Positions 33,347 to 45,455 of a stretch of DNA of 64,000 nucleotides are shown in pieces; positions within the stretch are counted from its first letter, which is position 1; each line of letters begins with the position of its first letter. The stretch is from Globodera rostochiensis. Taxonomy: Eukaryota; Nematoda; Chromadorea; Rhabditida; Heteroderidae. Under the pieces are notes generated by a model. The model was not told the DNA's origin. It searched no databases and saw only the letters and a program-made list of their open reading frames with translations. The translations under genes and the position numbers were made by a program. The stretch lies in NCBI GenBank assembly GCA_018350325.1, contig JAEVLN010000024.1, forward strand, positions 62,001-126,000, written 5' to 3'.

Positions 33347-35748
33347 TCAAATTCCCCGCAAAACTTTGATTAGCTTTTTCATTTCTTTATAATTGAATTT
33401 CTCTTCCTCATTCTTCTCGGAATACCAATTGCTGTACGCTTTCTGAGATTCACCGCGCAAATGCTCAATTTCCTCCCATTTCTGATCATTCCCAATTTTG
33501 TGAAGGTCGTATTCCAAAAGATTCCATTCGACAATTTTTGTAAAATTTAAATGGGCAAAATTCCAATTGTCATTTTTCAATATTTGTTCAATTTCCTCAA
33601 CAATTTCACGAACAATTTGTCGCAATTCTGGACAAAATTATAAGTTTAACAAATTATTATTTCTTTTGTTATGATAAAATATTTTTTTTTGAAAACATTG
33701 TTTAATTATTCGATTAGTATAACCGTTGTGTGGGCTGAAGTCGATGTTTAAGTTTATGGCCTTGTCAAAATTTATCAAATTTTCATCAAAATATTTTTTG
33801 ACATCGTTTTCTATTCTAAAAATTTATAGCAACAAAAATCCGAATTAAAATTGATTATACTTACGACTTTTCTTTGCACAATTCCTCTTTCACCAAAATG
33901 AAATGGCCAATTGCAACTTCAATTGATTCAATTTTTGCAATTTTGTTCCCCGTCGCCATTTCCTCCAATAAAAATTCAACAAAATGCCCCAAAAAGCAAA
34001 ATTCATTTTCAAGGTTAATTTTTATTTGTTTAGTACGTTTGTTTAATGGTTTTAAATATTTCATAATTTCAAAAATTATTTTTGAATTCGATAAAAGCAG
34101 CCAATTTTGATGGTCATCATTGTACAGTTCGCCAATGGCGTCATCTTTTGGAAGTTCAATTTCGCCAAGTTTTTTCGCCACTTTTAAAATTTCGTAGAAT
34201 GTTGGCGCGCAGTTGGACAATGAAAGCAAAAAGTCGAAGTTTCCTGTTAAAATTAATTTAAATTGATTATTTTTAATTGCTTACTTTAATTTAAAAATAA
34301 TCATTAGAGACCGGAATTTTGAAAAATCCGAGACCGAGATCGAGATTTGGGGATGGGCCGAGACCAAGATTGTCTCGAAATTCCCAGAGTCCAGGTCTCG
34401 GAGTTTTCGATAAATTTCCGAGATTCGAGACCTGGACTCTCGGAAAATCTCGGTCGGGATCTCGATCTCGCCGGTCTTTATTAATCATCACTCACTTTTG
34501 ACTTTTTGCTGCCGTAACTCCTTCATATTTTCTATTTGCATATAATCGGGCAATTTCCAATTTGGCAAATTAATTTCCACAATTTCGTGTGAAATGTTTA
34601 TTTTAAATTGAAAGAAACTAAACAAAATGATTGAAAAATTCTTATTAAAAGCAAAAAAAGTCACTATTTGAAAATAATTTTCTCCAAAATACGGCCCGGA
34701 AGAAAACATTTATTCACCTGTGCTTTTTCATCCAGTTATCAAGCTCAATGCAATTATAAGCGGTTCCAAATGCCTTCAAATATTTTCCCGCCAAATCTGG
34801 TCGTTCAATTTGTAACGATAAACGAAATGCCAAAGAAAAAAGCAATTTGAAAAAGTGCGTATTTACTTCGATTGGAATTATTTTTTTTCGTCTAACAAAT
34901 TCAAGTTTCTCCGTTGACGCGACATTTTGCATTGTTTCGACAAAGTCCAATTCCTCGCCAATTTGGCAAATTGACGTCAATTTACTTGAAAATTAATTAG
35001 ATTAATTTAATTTTCCATTCTTAAAGTTTACTCATTTAAACAAAATGATTTAATTAATGCTAATTAATCCAAACATTAGAGCTTGAGATAGAAAGTTCGA
35101 AACAAAATATTATAAGTTGTCAAATTTTTTGCTATTTTTTTAATTAAAAAAAATTTAAATGGAAATTTGGTCTTTAATAGTTTAATATTAATTATTGAAA
35201 AAATAATTGTTACACCCCTGAATCATTTGTTTTTTGTTTGAAGAATATCTCTAATTTTAGACTTGCCCAATCCGGACTCTTGATAGCTTATTGGAAAGCC
35301 CAGGGTGTCCAGTTGCACCTTCCAAAGTTTCGGTACTTATTATTTAATGTTTTTTGAAATTAATTTAAAGTCTCCCCGCAAAGTTGGGGGCAAAACAGAG
35401 CATTTTTTGCGGGTTTTCTCAAATGCTATTTTCCCGGTGATGGCAGACCAAAATAATGGGACTTGAGAAAGGAACATTTTTATCAGCCGCTTATTTTGAA
35501 AAAAATATTATTTTTTTTAAATCAGTTTTGGGGGTAGAAACTTCTTATCTATATATAGAATTTTTTAAATTATTAAATGATTTTCTCACCTTTCTGTTAG
35601 CGTCGTATAAATTCGTTGCAGAAAGTGTTCAGCCAACTTTGGGGGGAATGACATTAATTGGTCTTTTTCATCATATTTCACTTCGCCAGAATATTTTTGG
35701 AGCGCTGCAAAAAATAGTTGACCAAATTTTGGAATATTTTCTTCAACG
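33347..35748 (-). pseudogene. 5'-truncated copy of the unknown-family gene (copy 1)
   Basis: This holds the same exons B-F as the gene at 40.3-43.0 kb: 33,347 to about 33,630, about 33,735-33,818, 33,865-34,243, 34,496-34,617 and 34,718-34,984. The first exon is cut at the duplication border (35,590-35,748 remains). The missing 5' part means no start codon or signal sequence of its own. Upstream on the same strand lie the duplicated let-2 5' exons, so any transcript here would start from the let-2 promoter copy. Confidence 0.75.
34305..34480. mobile_element. MITE, TAGAGACCGG family (copy 1)
   Basis: Ends TAGAGACCGG and CCGGTCTTTA. The interior repeats GAGACC/TCTCGG motifs in inverted order (TCCAGGTCTCGGAGTTTTCG and its complement). 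Flanks ATAATCAT and TTAATCAT are a probable 8-bp target duplication (7 of 8). It begins 15 bases into an intron, just after the donor GTGAGT at 34,495. Confidence 0.7.
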
Positions 35749-35881
35749 TGTTTATAATTAACAAAAAAAAATATTACAGAATTTTAAAAGATTGTTAAAT
35801 AATAGATAAAGATTGTTATTATCTAAACTTTTAAATATATAATATTGAGCAAATCTTTGGCAAAAAAAAATTACCGGATCT

Positions 35882-37199
35882 CCTTTAGGGCCTATGCTGC
35901 CAATGCCAGGGTTTCCAGGCAATCCAGGCTCGCCAGGTGGTCCTCGAGGTCCCTGAAAAATTTAAATTTGTCTTAATTTAATTAACGTTTCTCAGAAGAA
36001 AAAAAATTACCGGTAGCCCATTGTCTCCTCTATCACCTTTCAGTCCAGGGAAGCCGTCGCGGCCGGGCGGGCCAGGAAACCCAGGAATTCCAGGTGTACC
36101 GCTGTCTCCCTGAAAAATTGCTAGTTTTTTTTAAAAATTCACGTTAAGCATTTTAAAATGTCATAAACAGAATTTTTATAAATTCAAAAAAAAGCTGACC
36201 TTTTCCCCGGGTGCTCCGGCAAACCCAATTGCAGGTTCACCTTTCAGCCCATTCATGCCCAGTTGGCCGGGAAAGCCGGGAAGTCCAGGGGGTCCGGGCA
36301 GTCCGGGCAAGCCGGCGAATCCGTCAGTGCCATTGCATCCGTCCCAGCCCGGAAGTCCAAGAGGTCCAGTCTCGCCGGGCTAATAAAAAATAAATAAAAA
36401 AGATATTAAAATAAATTATGACAAATATACTTTAAAATAAAATATCCAAAAAAATTAATTAAATATTATTATAGATCTTGTTTTTACATGTCCAGGATTG
36501 CCATCATTGCCCGGAAAGCCAGGTGTTCCCACAGGCCCTCGATCACCTTTCACTCCCAGAGGTCCAGGCGGACCGTATGCACCCTGAAATTAAAAATTGC
36601 CAAAAAACTACAACACAAAACCCTAACTTTTTGGCCTTTGGGTCCTTGAAGCCCTTCAGGTCCAGGAAATCCGCGTGTGCCGCCCAGCCCTGGAGGACCC
36701 TGAGGTCCAGGTGGCCCCAATGAGCCTGAAATTTTGAAATTATTATTTATTTTAATAGTTCAATTCTAATGTGCCTTTTTCGCCAATGCAAAAGCAGCCT
36801 CGTTGTGTACAATCGCGGCAAGCTGATTGCTGAACAAAAAATTGAGAAATTAAATTTTATTTTTTGCTCAAACCGTTTCAACTAAAGTTGTTCCGACAAC
36901 GAAAAGGATCGCAGTAAAAAGAAGCAATTGACTAAAAAAGATTGCTTAAGTTTCAGAATAATTAAGTGTAAATAAGGGTTTGATTAGCCAAATAATTAAA
37001 ATTTATTTTATTTGTTGAATATAAAAATGTTTTTAATTTTCTTTAATAATTTAAATTTGAAATTTTTTGTTTACCAAAATGGCAGACTGAACGACACTTG
37101 CAGCAACTGCTTGAACACATTTTGTTGTTGCCTTTGCTGAGGTTTTGCAAGGGCTTGTATTTGTGCCATAGCTGCCGAATATCTGTCGCCGCTCGTCAT
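35882..37199 (-). pseudogene. Duplicated let-2 5' fragment (exons 1-8)
   Basis: Contains the start exon (37,075-37,199), signal-core exon (36,874-36,931), 7S cysteine exon (36,775-36,829) and Gly-X-Y exons down to one ending GIGSIGPKGDP (about 35,882-35,955). All are open and spliceable as in the original. It lacks the rest of the triple helix and NC1, which in collagen IV is needed for chain selection and trimer assembly. The upstream 3.1 kb, presumably including the promoter, is duplicated too. It may be transcribed but cannot make a normal chain. Confidence 0.85.
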
Positions 37200-40100
37200 G
37201 GCGACTGATCACCAAAGACCGATCGGCAGGAATTTAAGCCTTTTGGCCCGAATTATGAGCTAAAGTCTACTTAAAATGAATATTAAGGCTATAAAATTAG
37301 TTAACTTTTACAATTAGTTTAAGGAATTGATCTTGGAATAAATCATTTAATTTATGATTCTATAAAAGGCAAATAAAATTTTTAACTAAATAATGCAAAT
37401 TTATAAACATTTTTTGAGTTTTTATTAAATTAATTAAGCAGAATTTGTTAAAAATTATTCAAAATTTTTACGCACATTCAGTTGTTTTTTGAACAAATTG
37501 TGAGGAATATTGGTGTTTTTTGCACCTGCAGTTAAAGCCACAAAAATGAAAATATTGTTGGGGATATGGGGGAATGGACAATGAAAGAACGGACGGACGG
37601 ACACCTGTGGGCGGGAAGATATTTTGCCGCTTTTAACAAATGTAATACAAAATTAAATTGATTCAAAGCAGAAAATGTGTATTTTAATTTTAAGTATTAA
37701 AAATAATTGTTTTTTTAGAAATGCATTTAAAGGGTGAATAAATTAGTTTGGGATAGCAAATTAAATTGACTTTGTTTCAATTTTAAAACAATGTGCAAAA
37801 TATGTATATCTTTATTTACATGAAATCAATGGATTTTTCATCAAATTTTTAATGAGAATATAAATTGAAAGCCATCCGATGGAACAAGCATTTTTGGTTG
37901 ATCTCTGCCACTTTAAAAGAGCGGGGGGATCGCCCCAGATTTCATGGGCCTACGCTCTGCTTTATCCATAGCGATGGATGTGGTGAATATTATGAGCCGA
38001 TTGGGGCCTCCGGAACTAAACATTTGTTCGCCCGAGGCATTGGGGCGCCGTTTTGGGCCGGCAGATTGAAGCAAGCGGCTCCCCGCCCCCCCCCCCCCCC
38101 CTTCTGTTGGCCCCCCGAAGATGAATGGGATGGATTTTGTTGGGAGAGGACTTTCGGAGATGAGCCAAGACAGAAATCAAACCGCCGCCTCTACTGAGGC
38201 GAAACAGAGGGGGGGGGGGATGGGATAGGCTCTCGCTGACTCATTCATCCCCCGAGGGGATGCATTTGTAGATGATATGCCTGAGGAAAGCAATTGATCA
38301 CTCACGTAAATAAAAAATGATTCTTTTGAAGGAGAAGCGAGCGATTTTTTGTGTTTTGGATATATTTCGGATTTGAATTATTGAAGATATATATATATAG
38401 AAGGTGTTGGAAAATAATTGTTTTAGAAACAATTGTTTAGATTAATTTTAAAATGTAAACAAATAAATACCAGTGGATAATTATTAGAGCTGGATTAAAG
38501 GTCAAAATCCTCTTCCTTTTTTTGAAGGATTTTAGCGGAATATTTTTAGTCAAGAATATTTAATTTTTAAGGGAGCATTTTTTCGTTAAAAAATTCCAAA
38601 AAATGCCAAATAGGCACTAAAAATCTGAAAATGCCAAAATAGGCACTAGCTATATTTTTAATGGGGCGTATAAATAATTTGAAAATAAATTATAAGAAAA
38701 TTCCTTAAAAAAAGAGAGCAACGTGTTTAGGTAATTGTTTTTTTTTTTGCCATTTTTGTCCGGAGAAAGTGCTTAGAAATCGCAACAATGCCAGCAAATT
38801 TCAGACAGAGACTCGCGGCTCAATGTTTGGTCGGTCAGAAGGCCATTGGCCAAGTCCGACTCCCAAAAATGCTGTTGCACCAAAGTCCAAATAATCCTTC
38901 GCTTTCATTCAACCACAATAAATCCATCCTTCCCCTGGGGGGAGACCAGAAAAATCCCCCCCCCCCCACCAGAGACAGACACAGCTGTCCCCCTGCTGAA
39001 ATAGTGGTGTTGGTGGTGGTGATTAGAGCAATTTACGAGGGGGTGGAGAGAAATTGTGCGGATTGATTTGAATAGAAAAAAAAGAAAGAAAATTTGTATC
39101 AAATAATTTTAAATTTACACGTAAAATTTTTGCTGGATTTTGAAAATGTTGTTTTTGTTGGAAATGAATTACTCAAAATGAATTAAACTAAAACGTTGTA
39201 TTTATTATAATCATCATTACAATACAAATTTTAGCATTTAACTTAAATAGCATATTAATAACATGGGGTTCGGGGTCGGGGTTTTCGGAGTCAGAGGATC
39301 TGGGAAACTCCCGAAAATGGCCAAATTTGCGGGGTCGGGGAGTGCCACTCTTTCTATTGTTTATTTTTAAATATCAGTAAAGATATTTTTAAAATAATGA
39401 ATAATAAATAATAAAAATCTAATTAATATAAATAACACTAATACATAATTGCGCTATTCACTATAAATTCTTTTCAATTTTCGGCTTGGATTAGACCGAA
39501 TCGTTTTACCGCGAGAAAATAGCCGTGCGGAGGGTTGGGTCGCACTGGTCCTAAAATAGTACAGCCAACGGAGAGGCAAAAATTAGCCTTAACAGTTGGC
39601 CAGCCATATAATGATCGATGGATTTTTGGTGATTGAACAAATCGGGGGGAAAATGTTGCGATTTATTTAAGTGAAAAAGATTTTAGCATTATTCACACAC
39701 CTATATTTTGAAATTAAACAATCTTAATATAATTCAAAAGCACCATGTCTATATATGCTATAATAAAAAAGAGCTAGGCGATTCGACTTAAGCCAAAGAA
39801 GTTATAAATCACCACGCCAAACTGGCATGAAAATGGCGATTTTCACACATTTTAAACTATAACTTTTTTGTGAAAAAACGAATCGATTAGCTTTCACTTG
39901 ATCAAAGGTTCAGCTTACCGAGAGCGTTTGTATTTTTAAACTCAACTAAATCAAAAACAAGATGCCATTCAAAAGCTCTATGTTTTCAAAAGCTATTGTT
40001 AAGACAAAGCTATTAAAGAATTCTTGAAAAAAGTTATTTCCATAAAGCTATGAATAAAACGAATGAACCGGTTGGCTTTTTTTCTTAATTGATTCTTCTC

Positions 40101-40315
40101 AATTAGAGTTTTAAAACGGCATATTGTTTGTTTGATTGATTATGTTTAAAAAAAGTTATAATCTTTCAAAATTTGCTGGCACTGAACCGTGGACACTGAA
40201 CTAACTGATCGGCCCAGATTTTTTGTTGGACCTTTTCCCTATGGCCATTTGTCCGATTTCGCAATAATTTGTGTTGGGCCTACTTTTCAAAAACTTAAGG
40301 TAATAACAACCCTGA
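37200..40315. other. let-2 upstream region (copy 2)
   Basis: Same content as 30,225-33,340, apart from poly-C length changes. It lies between the duplicated let-2 start and the 3' end of the intact neighbour gene. No gene supported. Confidence 0.45.
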
Positions 40316-40321
40316 TAATAA

Positions 40322-43036
40322 TCAAATTCCCCGCAAAACTTTGATTAGCTTTTTCATTTCTTTATAATTGAATTTCTCTTCCTCATTCTTCTCGGAATAC
40401 CAATTGCTGTACGCTTTCTGAGATTCACCGCGCAAATGCTCAATTTCCTCCCATTTCTGATCATTCCCAATTTTGTGAAGGTCGTATTCCAAAAGATTCC
40501 ATTCGACAATTTTTGTAAAATTTAAATGGGCAAAATTCCAATTGTCATTTTTCAATATTTGTTCAATTTCCTCAACAATTTCACGAACAATTTGTCGCAA
40601 TTCTGGACAAAATTATAAGTTTAACAAATTATTATTTCTTTTGTTATGATAAAATATTTTTTTTTGAAAACATTGTTTAATTATTCGATTAGTATAACCG
40701 TTGTGTGGGCTGAAGTCGATGTTTAAGTTTATGGCCTTGTCAAAATTTATCAAATTTTCATCAAAATATTTTTTGACATCGTTTTCTATTCTAAAAATTT
40801 ATAGCAACAAAAATCCGAATTAAAATTGATTATACTTACGACTTTTCTTTGCACAATTCCTCTTTCACCAAAATGAAATGGCCAATTGCAACTTCAATTG
40901 ATTCAATTTTTGCAATTTTGTTCCCCGTCGCCATTTCCTCCAATAAAAATTCAACAAAATGCCCCAAAAAGCAAAATTCATTTTCAAGGTTAATTTTTAT
41001 TTGTTTAGTACGTTTGTTTAATGGTTTTAAATATTTCATAATTTCAAAAATTATTTTTGAATTCGATAAAAGCAGCCAATTTTGATGGTCATCATTGTAC
41101 AGTTCGCCAATGGCGTCATCTTTTGGAAGTTCAATTTCGCCAAGTTTTTTCGCCACTTTTAAAATTTCGTAGAATGTTGGCGCGCAGTTGGACAATGAAA
41201 GCAAAAAGTCGAAGTTTCCTGTTAAAATTAATTTAAATTGATTATTTTTAATTGCTTACTTTAATTTAAAAATAATCATTAGAGACCGGAATTTTGAAAA
41301 ATCCGAGACCGAGATCGAGATTTGGGGATGGGCCGAGACCAAGATTGTCTCGAAATTCCCAGAGTCCAGGTCTCGGAGTTTTCGATAAATTTCCGAGATT
41401 CGAGACCTGGACTCTCGGAAAATCTCGGTCGGGATCTCGATCTCGCCGGTCTTTATTAATCATCACTCACTTTTGACTTTTTGCTGCCGTAACTCCTTCA
41501 TATTTTCTATTTGCATATAATCGGGCAATTTCCAATTTGGCAAATTAATTTCCACAATTTCGTGTGAAATGTTTATTTTAAATTGAAAGAAACTAAACAA
41601 AATGATTGAAAAATTCTTATTAAAAGCAAAAAAAGTCACTATTTGAAAATAATTTTCTCCAAAATACGGCCCGGAAGAAAACATTTATTCACCTGTGCTT
41701 TTTCATCCAGTTATCAAGCTCAATGCAATTATAAGCGGTTCCAAATGCCTTCAAATATTTTCCCGCCAAATCTGGTCGTTCAATTTGTAACGATAAACGA
41801 AATGCCAAAGAAAAAAGCAATTTGAAAAAGTGCGTATTTACTTCGATTGGAATTATTTTTTTTCGTCTAACAAATTCAAGTTTCTCCGTTGACGCGACAT
41901 TTTGCATTGTTTCGACAAAGTCCAATTCCTCGCCAATTTGGCAAATTGACGTCAATTTACTTGAAAATTAATTAGATTAATTTAATTTTCCATTCTTAAA
42001 GTTTACTCATTTAAACAAAATGATTTAATTAATGCTAATTAATCCAAACATTAGAGCTTGAGATAGAAAGTTCGAAACAAAATATTATAAGTTGTCAAAT
42101 TTTTTGCTATTTTTTTAATTAAAAAAAATTTAAATGGAAATTTGGTCTTTAATAGTTTAATATTAATTATTGAAAAAATAATTGTTACACCCCTGAATCA
42201 TTTGTTTTTTGTTTGAAGAATATCTCTAATTTTAGACTTGCCCAATCCGGACTCTTGATAGCTTATTGGAAAGCCCAGGGTGTCCAGTTGCACCTTCCAA
42301 AGTTTCGGTACTTATTATTTAATGTTTTTTGAAATTAATTTAAAGTCTCCCCGCAAAGTTGGGGGCAAAACAGAGCATTTTTTGCGGGTTTTCTCAAATG
42401 CTATTTTCCCGGTGATGGCAGACCAAAATAATGGGACTTGAGAAAGGAACATTTTTATCAGCCGCTTATTTTGAAAAAAATATTATTTTTTTTAAATCAG
42501 TTTTGGGGGTAGAAACTTCTTATCTATATATAGAATTTTTTAAATTATTAAATGATTTTCTCACCTTTCTGTTAGCGTCGTATAAATTCGTTGCAGAAAG
42601 TGTTCAGCCAACTTTGGGGGGAATGACATTAATTGGTCTTTTTCATCATATTTCACTTCGCCAGAATATTTTTGGAGCGCTGCAAAAAATAGTTGACCAA
42701 ATTTTGGAATATTTTCTTCAACGTTTCCCCACCAACACCATTTAAAATTGCATGCTTCTGAGTAACTGTACTCCCCAATTATTTGATCCAAAAGCGCCAA
42801 AAATTGGTTTAATGTGTCTTCGGAAAATGCCTTTTCTATTACAAAATTTTCTTCAAAATGTTTCAATTTTTCAACATTTTCGTTATCGCGCAGATTATAA
42901 TTTAGAATTTGAAGTAAAAATTGAAATTCGTTTGATATAAACAGTCCATTTGTGTTTAAATAATCGTTATTTTTGTCAGAATCCATTTCAATACCAACGA
43001 CAATTTTGCGCAATGCTTCAGCAAATTGTGTCACTC
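40322..43036 (-). CDS. Unknown-family gene X (complete 3' part)
   Basis: I do not recognise the family. Exons in transcript order: A (42,565 to about 43,036), B (41,693-41,959), C (41,471-41,592), D (40,840-41,218), E (about 40,710-40,793) and F (40,322 to about 40,605, stop). All junctions from A to F keep phase with GT-AG sites. Exon A has a WCWWG cluster and helical stretches (FLQRIYTTLTE). B has FFKLLFSLAFRLSLQIE. D has NFDFLLSLSNCAPTFYEILK. F is Glu/Lys-rich (RQIVREIVEEIEQILKNDNW). The 5' end before A is unresolved; the small exons at 43.15-43.68 kb may belong to it but the phase does not match. Exons B-D are paralogous to the next gene upstream (44.2-45.5 kb), so this is a tandem family. 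Mostly helical, no catalytic motif seen. Confidence 0.65.
41280..41455. mobile_element. MITE, TAGAGACCGG family (copy 2)
   Basis: Duplicated counterpart of the element at 34,305-34,480, in the intron between exons C and D of gene X. Confidence 0.7.
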
Positions 43037-43147
43037 CTTAATCAGCGTAATTATTAATAATATAAAATAAAAAGTATTAATATAAAATACCTATTCATTA
43101 TATTTACAAAAGATGAATAAATTAATAATTAAAACATTTCAATTAAA

Positions 43148-43681
43148 AAAACCACGCCTTTGCATTTATCGACGTCTATTTGAATGGCTATTGTGTAATT
43201 TGTTAGCGGTTCATCGAACAATTCGAGCTTACGTGCGCGATTCTAAATCATACAAAATAATTATTTATCTAATTCGACGAATTACGTACCTATTTTAAAG
43301 CTTTAATATTTTCACAAAAAATAATAAAAAATGTAAATTAATATTCAAATTTACTTTGATAATTTTTATATACTTTTTGCCTCTGTATTTTTTGATGAAT
43401 ATTTATTTTTAATTTATTAAAATATAATCATGACTCAAAAACTCAAAATATCTACCATTATGGTCGATAAAATGTTGATCTTAAAATGACATTACCGTAT
43501 TGTTGTTATTCATGTCGAGGTTAAAGTAATAAATATTTTTGTACTCATCCCATTTAACGCCAGAGTCATCTCGTAATTCGTAATAGTTGAAATCTACACG
43601 CGCATGCAATTCTGCACCAACATCGAGCAATTCGTAGCGAAGCAATTTCTTATTTGACGTTGGCCCTGTTTTTGTAGGCAT
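43148..43681 (-). CDS. Small unassigned coding exons
   Basis: An ATG at 43,681 opens MPTKTGPTSNKKLLRYELLD and continues with AELHARVDFNYYELRDD and YKNIYYFNLDMNN to a GTAATG donor near 43,496. A second in-phase exon (about 43,150-43,240, after TTTAG) reads RARKLELFDEPLTNYTIAIQ and IDVDKCKG. No signal peptide and no family that I know. They could be the 5' exons of gene X, but the next exon needs a different phase, so I keep them separate. Confidence 0.4.
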
Positions 43682-43869
43682 TTTTTATTCAATTATTATA
43701 TTTACCTATGTATTTACAATTAAATTCGCTACTATATGTTAATGTTTTTATTCTAAAATTGTCTGAAATACCTATGTTACTGATGCGCTGAATACAAATT
43801 TGTCAATAGAAAATAAAATTTGAATCATTTGAAATTTTTGAAAATTATGTAAAACACGACTTTTAAGTA

Positions 43870-44070
43870 GGGTTGAGCGGGACCTGGACTTTTGGGGAAA
43901 ACCGGGACCGGGACTAAATTAGTCCCGGTCAAAAAAACCGGGACTACTGAACAAAAAAAAACGTTTTGGAAAAAACCGGGAACATTTATACTGGAGCTTG
44001 AAAAAACCCGGGACTAAATTTCAGTCCCAGAAAAGACATTTCAGTACTGGTCCCGGTTCCGCTCAACCCT
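43870..44070. mobile_element. MITE with 11-bp target duplication
   Basis: The ends GGGTTGAGCGGGACC and GGTTCCGCTCAACCC are inverse repeats. The interior is full of CCGGGAC/GTCCCGG palindromes. Both sides are flanked by ACTTTTAAGTA (43,859-43,869 and 44,071-44,081), a perfect 11-bp direct repeat. A target duplication of this size suggests a Mutator-like origin. A related degraded copy lies in the intron at about 62,500-62,760. Confidence 0.8.
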
Positions 44071-44217
44071 ACTTTTAAGTAACACTAAGGCGCCGGATAG
44101 AATAACTGAAGGCCAAGCAATTGCCGTTTAAATTTCTTAGCTATTTGTTTTAGTGAGCCATTTCTTAAAATTGGTACGCCGGTTCCGTATGAAAAATGAC
44201 CGAAATTGGTTCAAAAA

Positions 44218-45455
44218 TCAGTAATTAAAAAAGGATAAAAGGCGAAACAAAAACAGACTATTACAAAAGTGCTTCAAAGTTTTTTTTCCAAGCTTTTCAA
44301 CAAAGTACTGCTTCACAAATGTGTAAAGTGCTGGCGGCTGTTGTTCAACTGCTCGAACATTGCTTATGTCTTCCATTGTCTCCACGTCAATTATAATTGT
44401 TTCGAGCAATTTGTACACTTCAAATGATGTCAATGAAAAGTCGGAAAGCTTCAGCACAAATTTGAAATTTTCTGCAATTGGCGAAATGAGATTTAAATTT
44501 GGTTATGAGATTTTTTAGAGAATAATTCATACGAATGTATTGTTTGTGTTCTGCTGTATATTCTGATTCAGTCCAATACCAATGGGAAATATCAGCCGAA
44601 CATTGAATAATTTTAAATGGAAATATTCTAAGTTTCTTGAACAATTAAGGTTGTCAAAATTAATGACAATACTTACTAGAGCCCGGTCGAGACGAGAATC
44701 TCGTCTCGAGATCTTGAAAAATCTCGTCTCGACATCTCGTCTCGAATAAAACTCGAGATTTTTCGAGATCCCAGATTTTTTTCGAGAATCTCGTCTCGAG
44801 TCTCGCCCAAAGCTCAAGTCCGGGCTCTAATACTTACCCATTGACGTCACTTTTTGTCGACAAAATCTTATAAGCCGACAAAAGAGTTTCCATTTGCCAT
44901 TCGACAATGCTTGGAAAAAGCCCAAATCTAAAAATAGTCATTTTAAAACGCTTGAGAAAAAAAAACTGACTCAATAGACATGAGAAGTCGCACGGCAAAT
45001 GAAAAGGTCAGCATCAAAAGTTGGTCGACCACTGGCCGGGGCAATTGCTCCTCAGGGCACAAAATATTTTTGTTGAATTCATTGGCAATATTCCGCTCCA
45101 TTGATTTGTCATAACGCAAACCGTCCACAAGGAATTTGAATGCAATGGCGCCAAAACCGACTTTCAAATTCGCGCAAGCGTCTCCTGGATTGCTGTTGGT
45201 CATCCGAAAATTGGCAAGTTCCGATGCATATTTAACAAAAATAGTATAAAAAAATAGCAATTTTCTCTTCTCATCATCGATAAGGCCGGGTATTTCCTGG
45301 TCATAAGTTTTGTCAATTCCATCAATAAATTGTCCAAATAATTGGACGTTTTTGACAGAGTTGGTCAAATCCCATTTGTAGGGTGTCGAACAAACGAAAT
45401 AATTTTTAGAAATCAAAATAAAAATAAAAGTGAAAAGCTTAGCGTTTCCAATCAT
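44218..45455 (-). CDS. Secreted paralogue of gene X (gene Y)
   Basis: Exon 1 (44,971-45,455) starts MIGNAKLFTFIFILISKNYF, a clear signal peptide with likely cleavage near VCS-TP, then KWDLTNSVKNVQLFGQFIDG. An in-frame ATG 12 codons upstream (45,491) is possible but puts a charged stretch before the core. Exon 2 (44,838 to about 44,929), exon 3 (about 44,535-44,622, SHWYWTESEYTAEHKQYI) and exon 4 (44,218 to about 44,476, NFKFVLKLSDFSLTSFEVYK to stop) all join in phase. The end of exon 1 plus exon 2 aligns with exon B of gene X, and exons 3 and 4 align with C and D. The product is probably an exported all-helical protein of about 300 residues, shorter than gene X at the 3' end. Function unknown; lineage-specific secreted family is my inference. 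Confidence 0.7.
44677..44829. mobile_element. MITE at a splice donor, target duplication ATACTTAC
   Basis: Perfect ends TAGAGCCCGG and CCGGGCTCTA; interior of TCTCGTCTCGAGA-type inverted repeats. The 8-bp flanks ATACTTAC (44,669-44,676 and 44,830-44,837) are identical. On the minus strand the right flank is GTAAGTAT, the first eight bases of the intron after exon 2 of gene Y. The insertion therefore duplicated the 5' splice site itself. Confidence 0.85.

Larger units (their letters stand above)
35749..42723. repeat. 6.97-kb tandem duplication, copy 2
   Basis: Direct continuation of copy 1. The junction reads CTTCAACG|TGTTTATAATT, joining an exon of the neighbour gene to a let-2 intron with at most a base or so of shared sequence. 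The right border (CTTCAACG|TTTCCCC) restores the intact neighbour exon. Confidence 0.95.
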
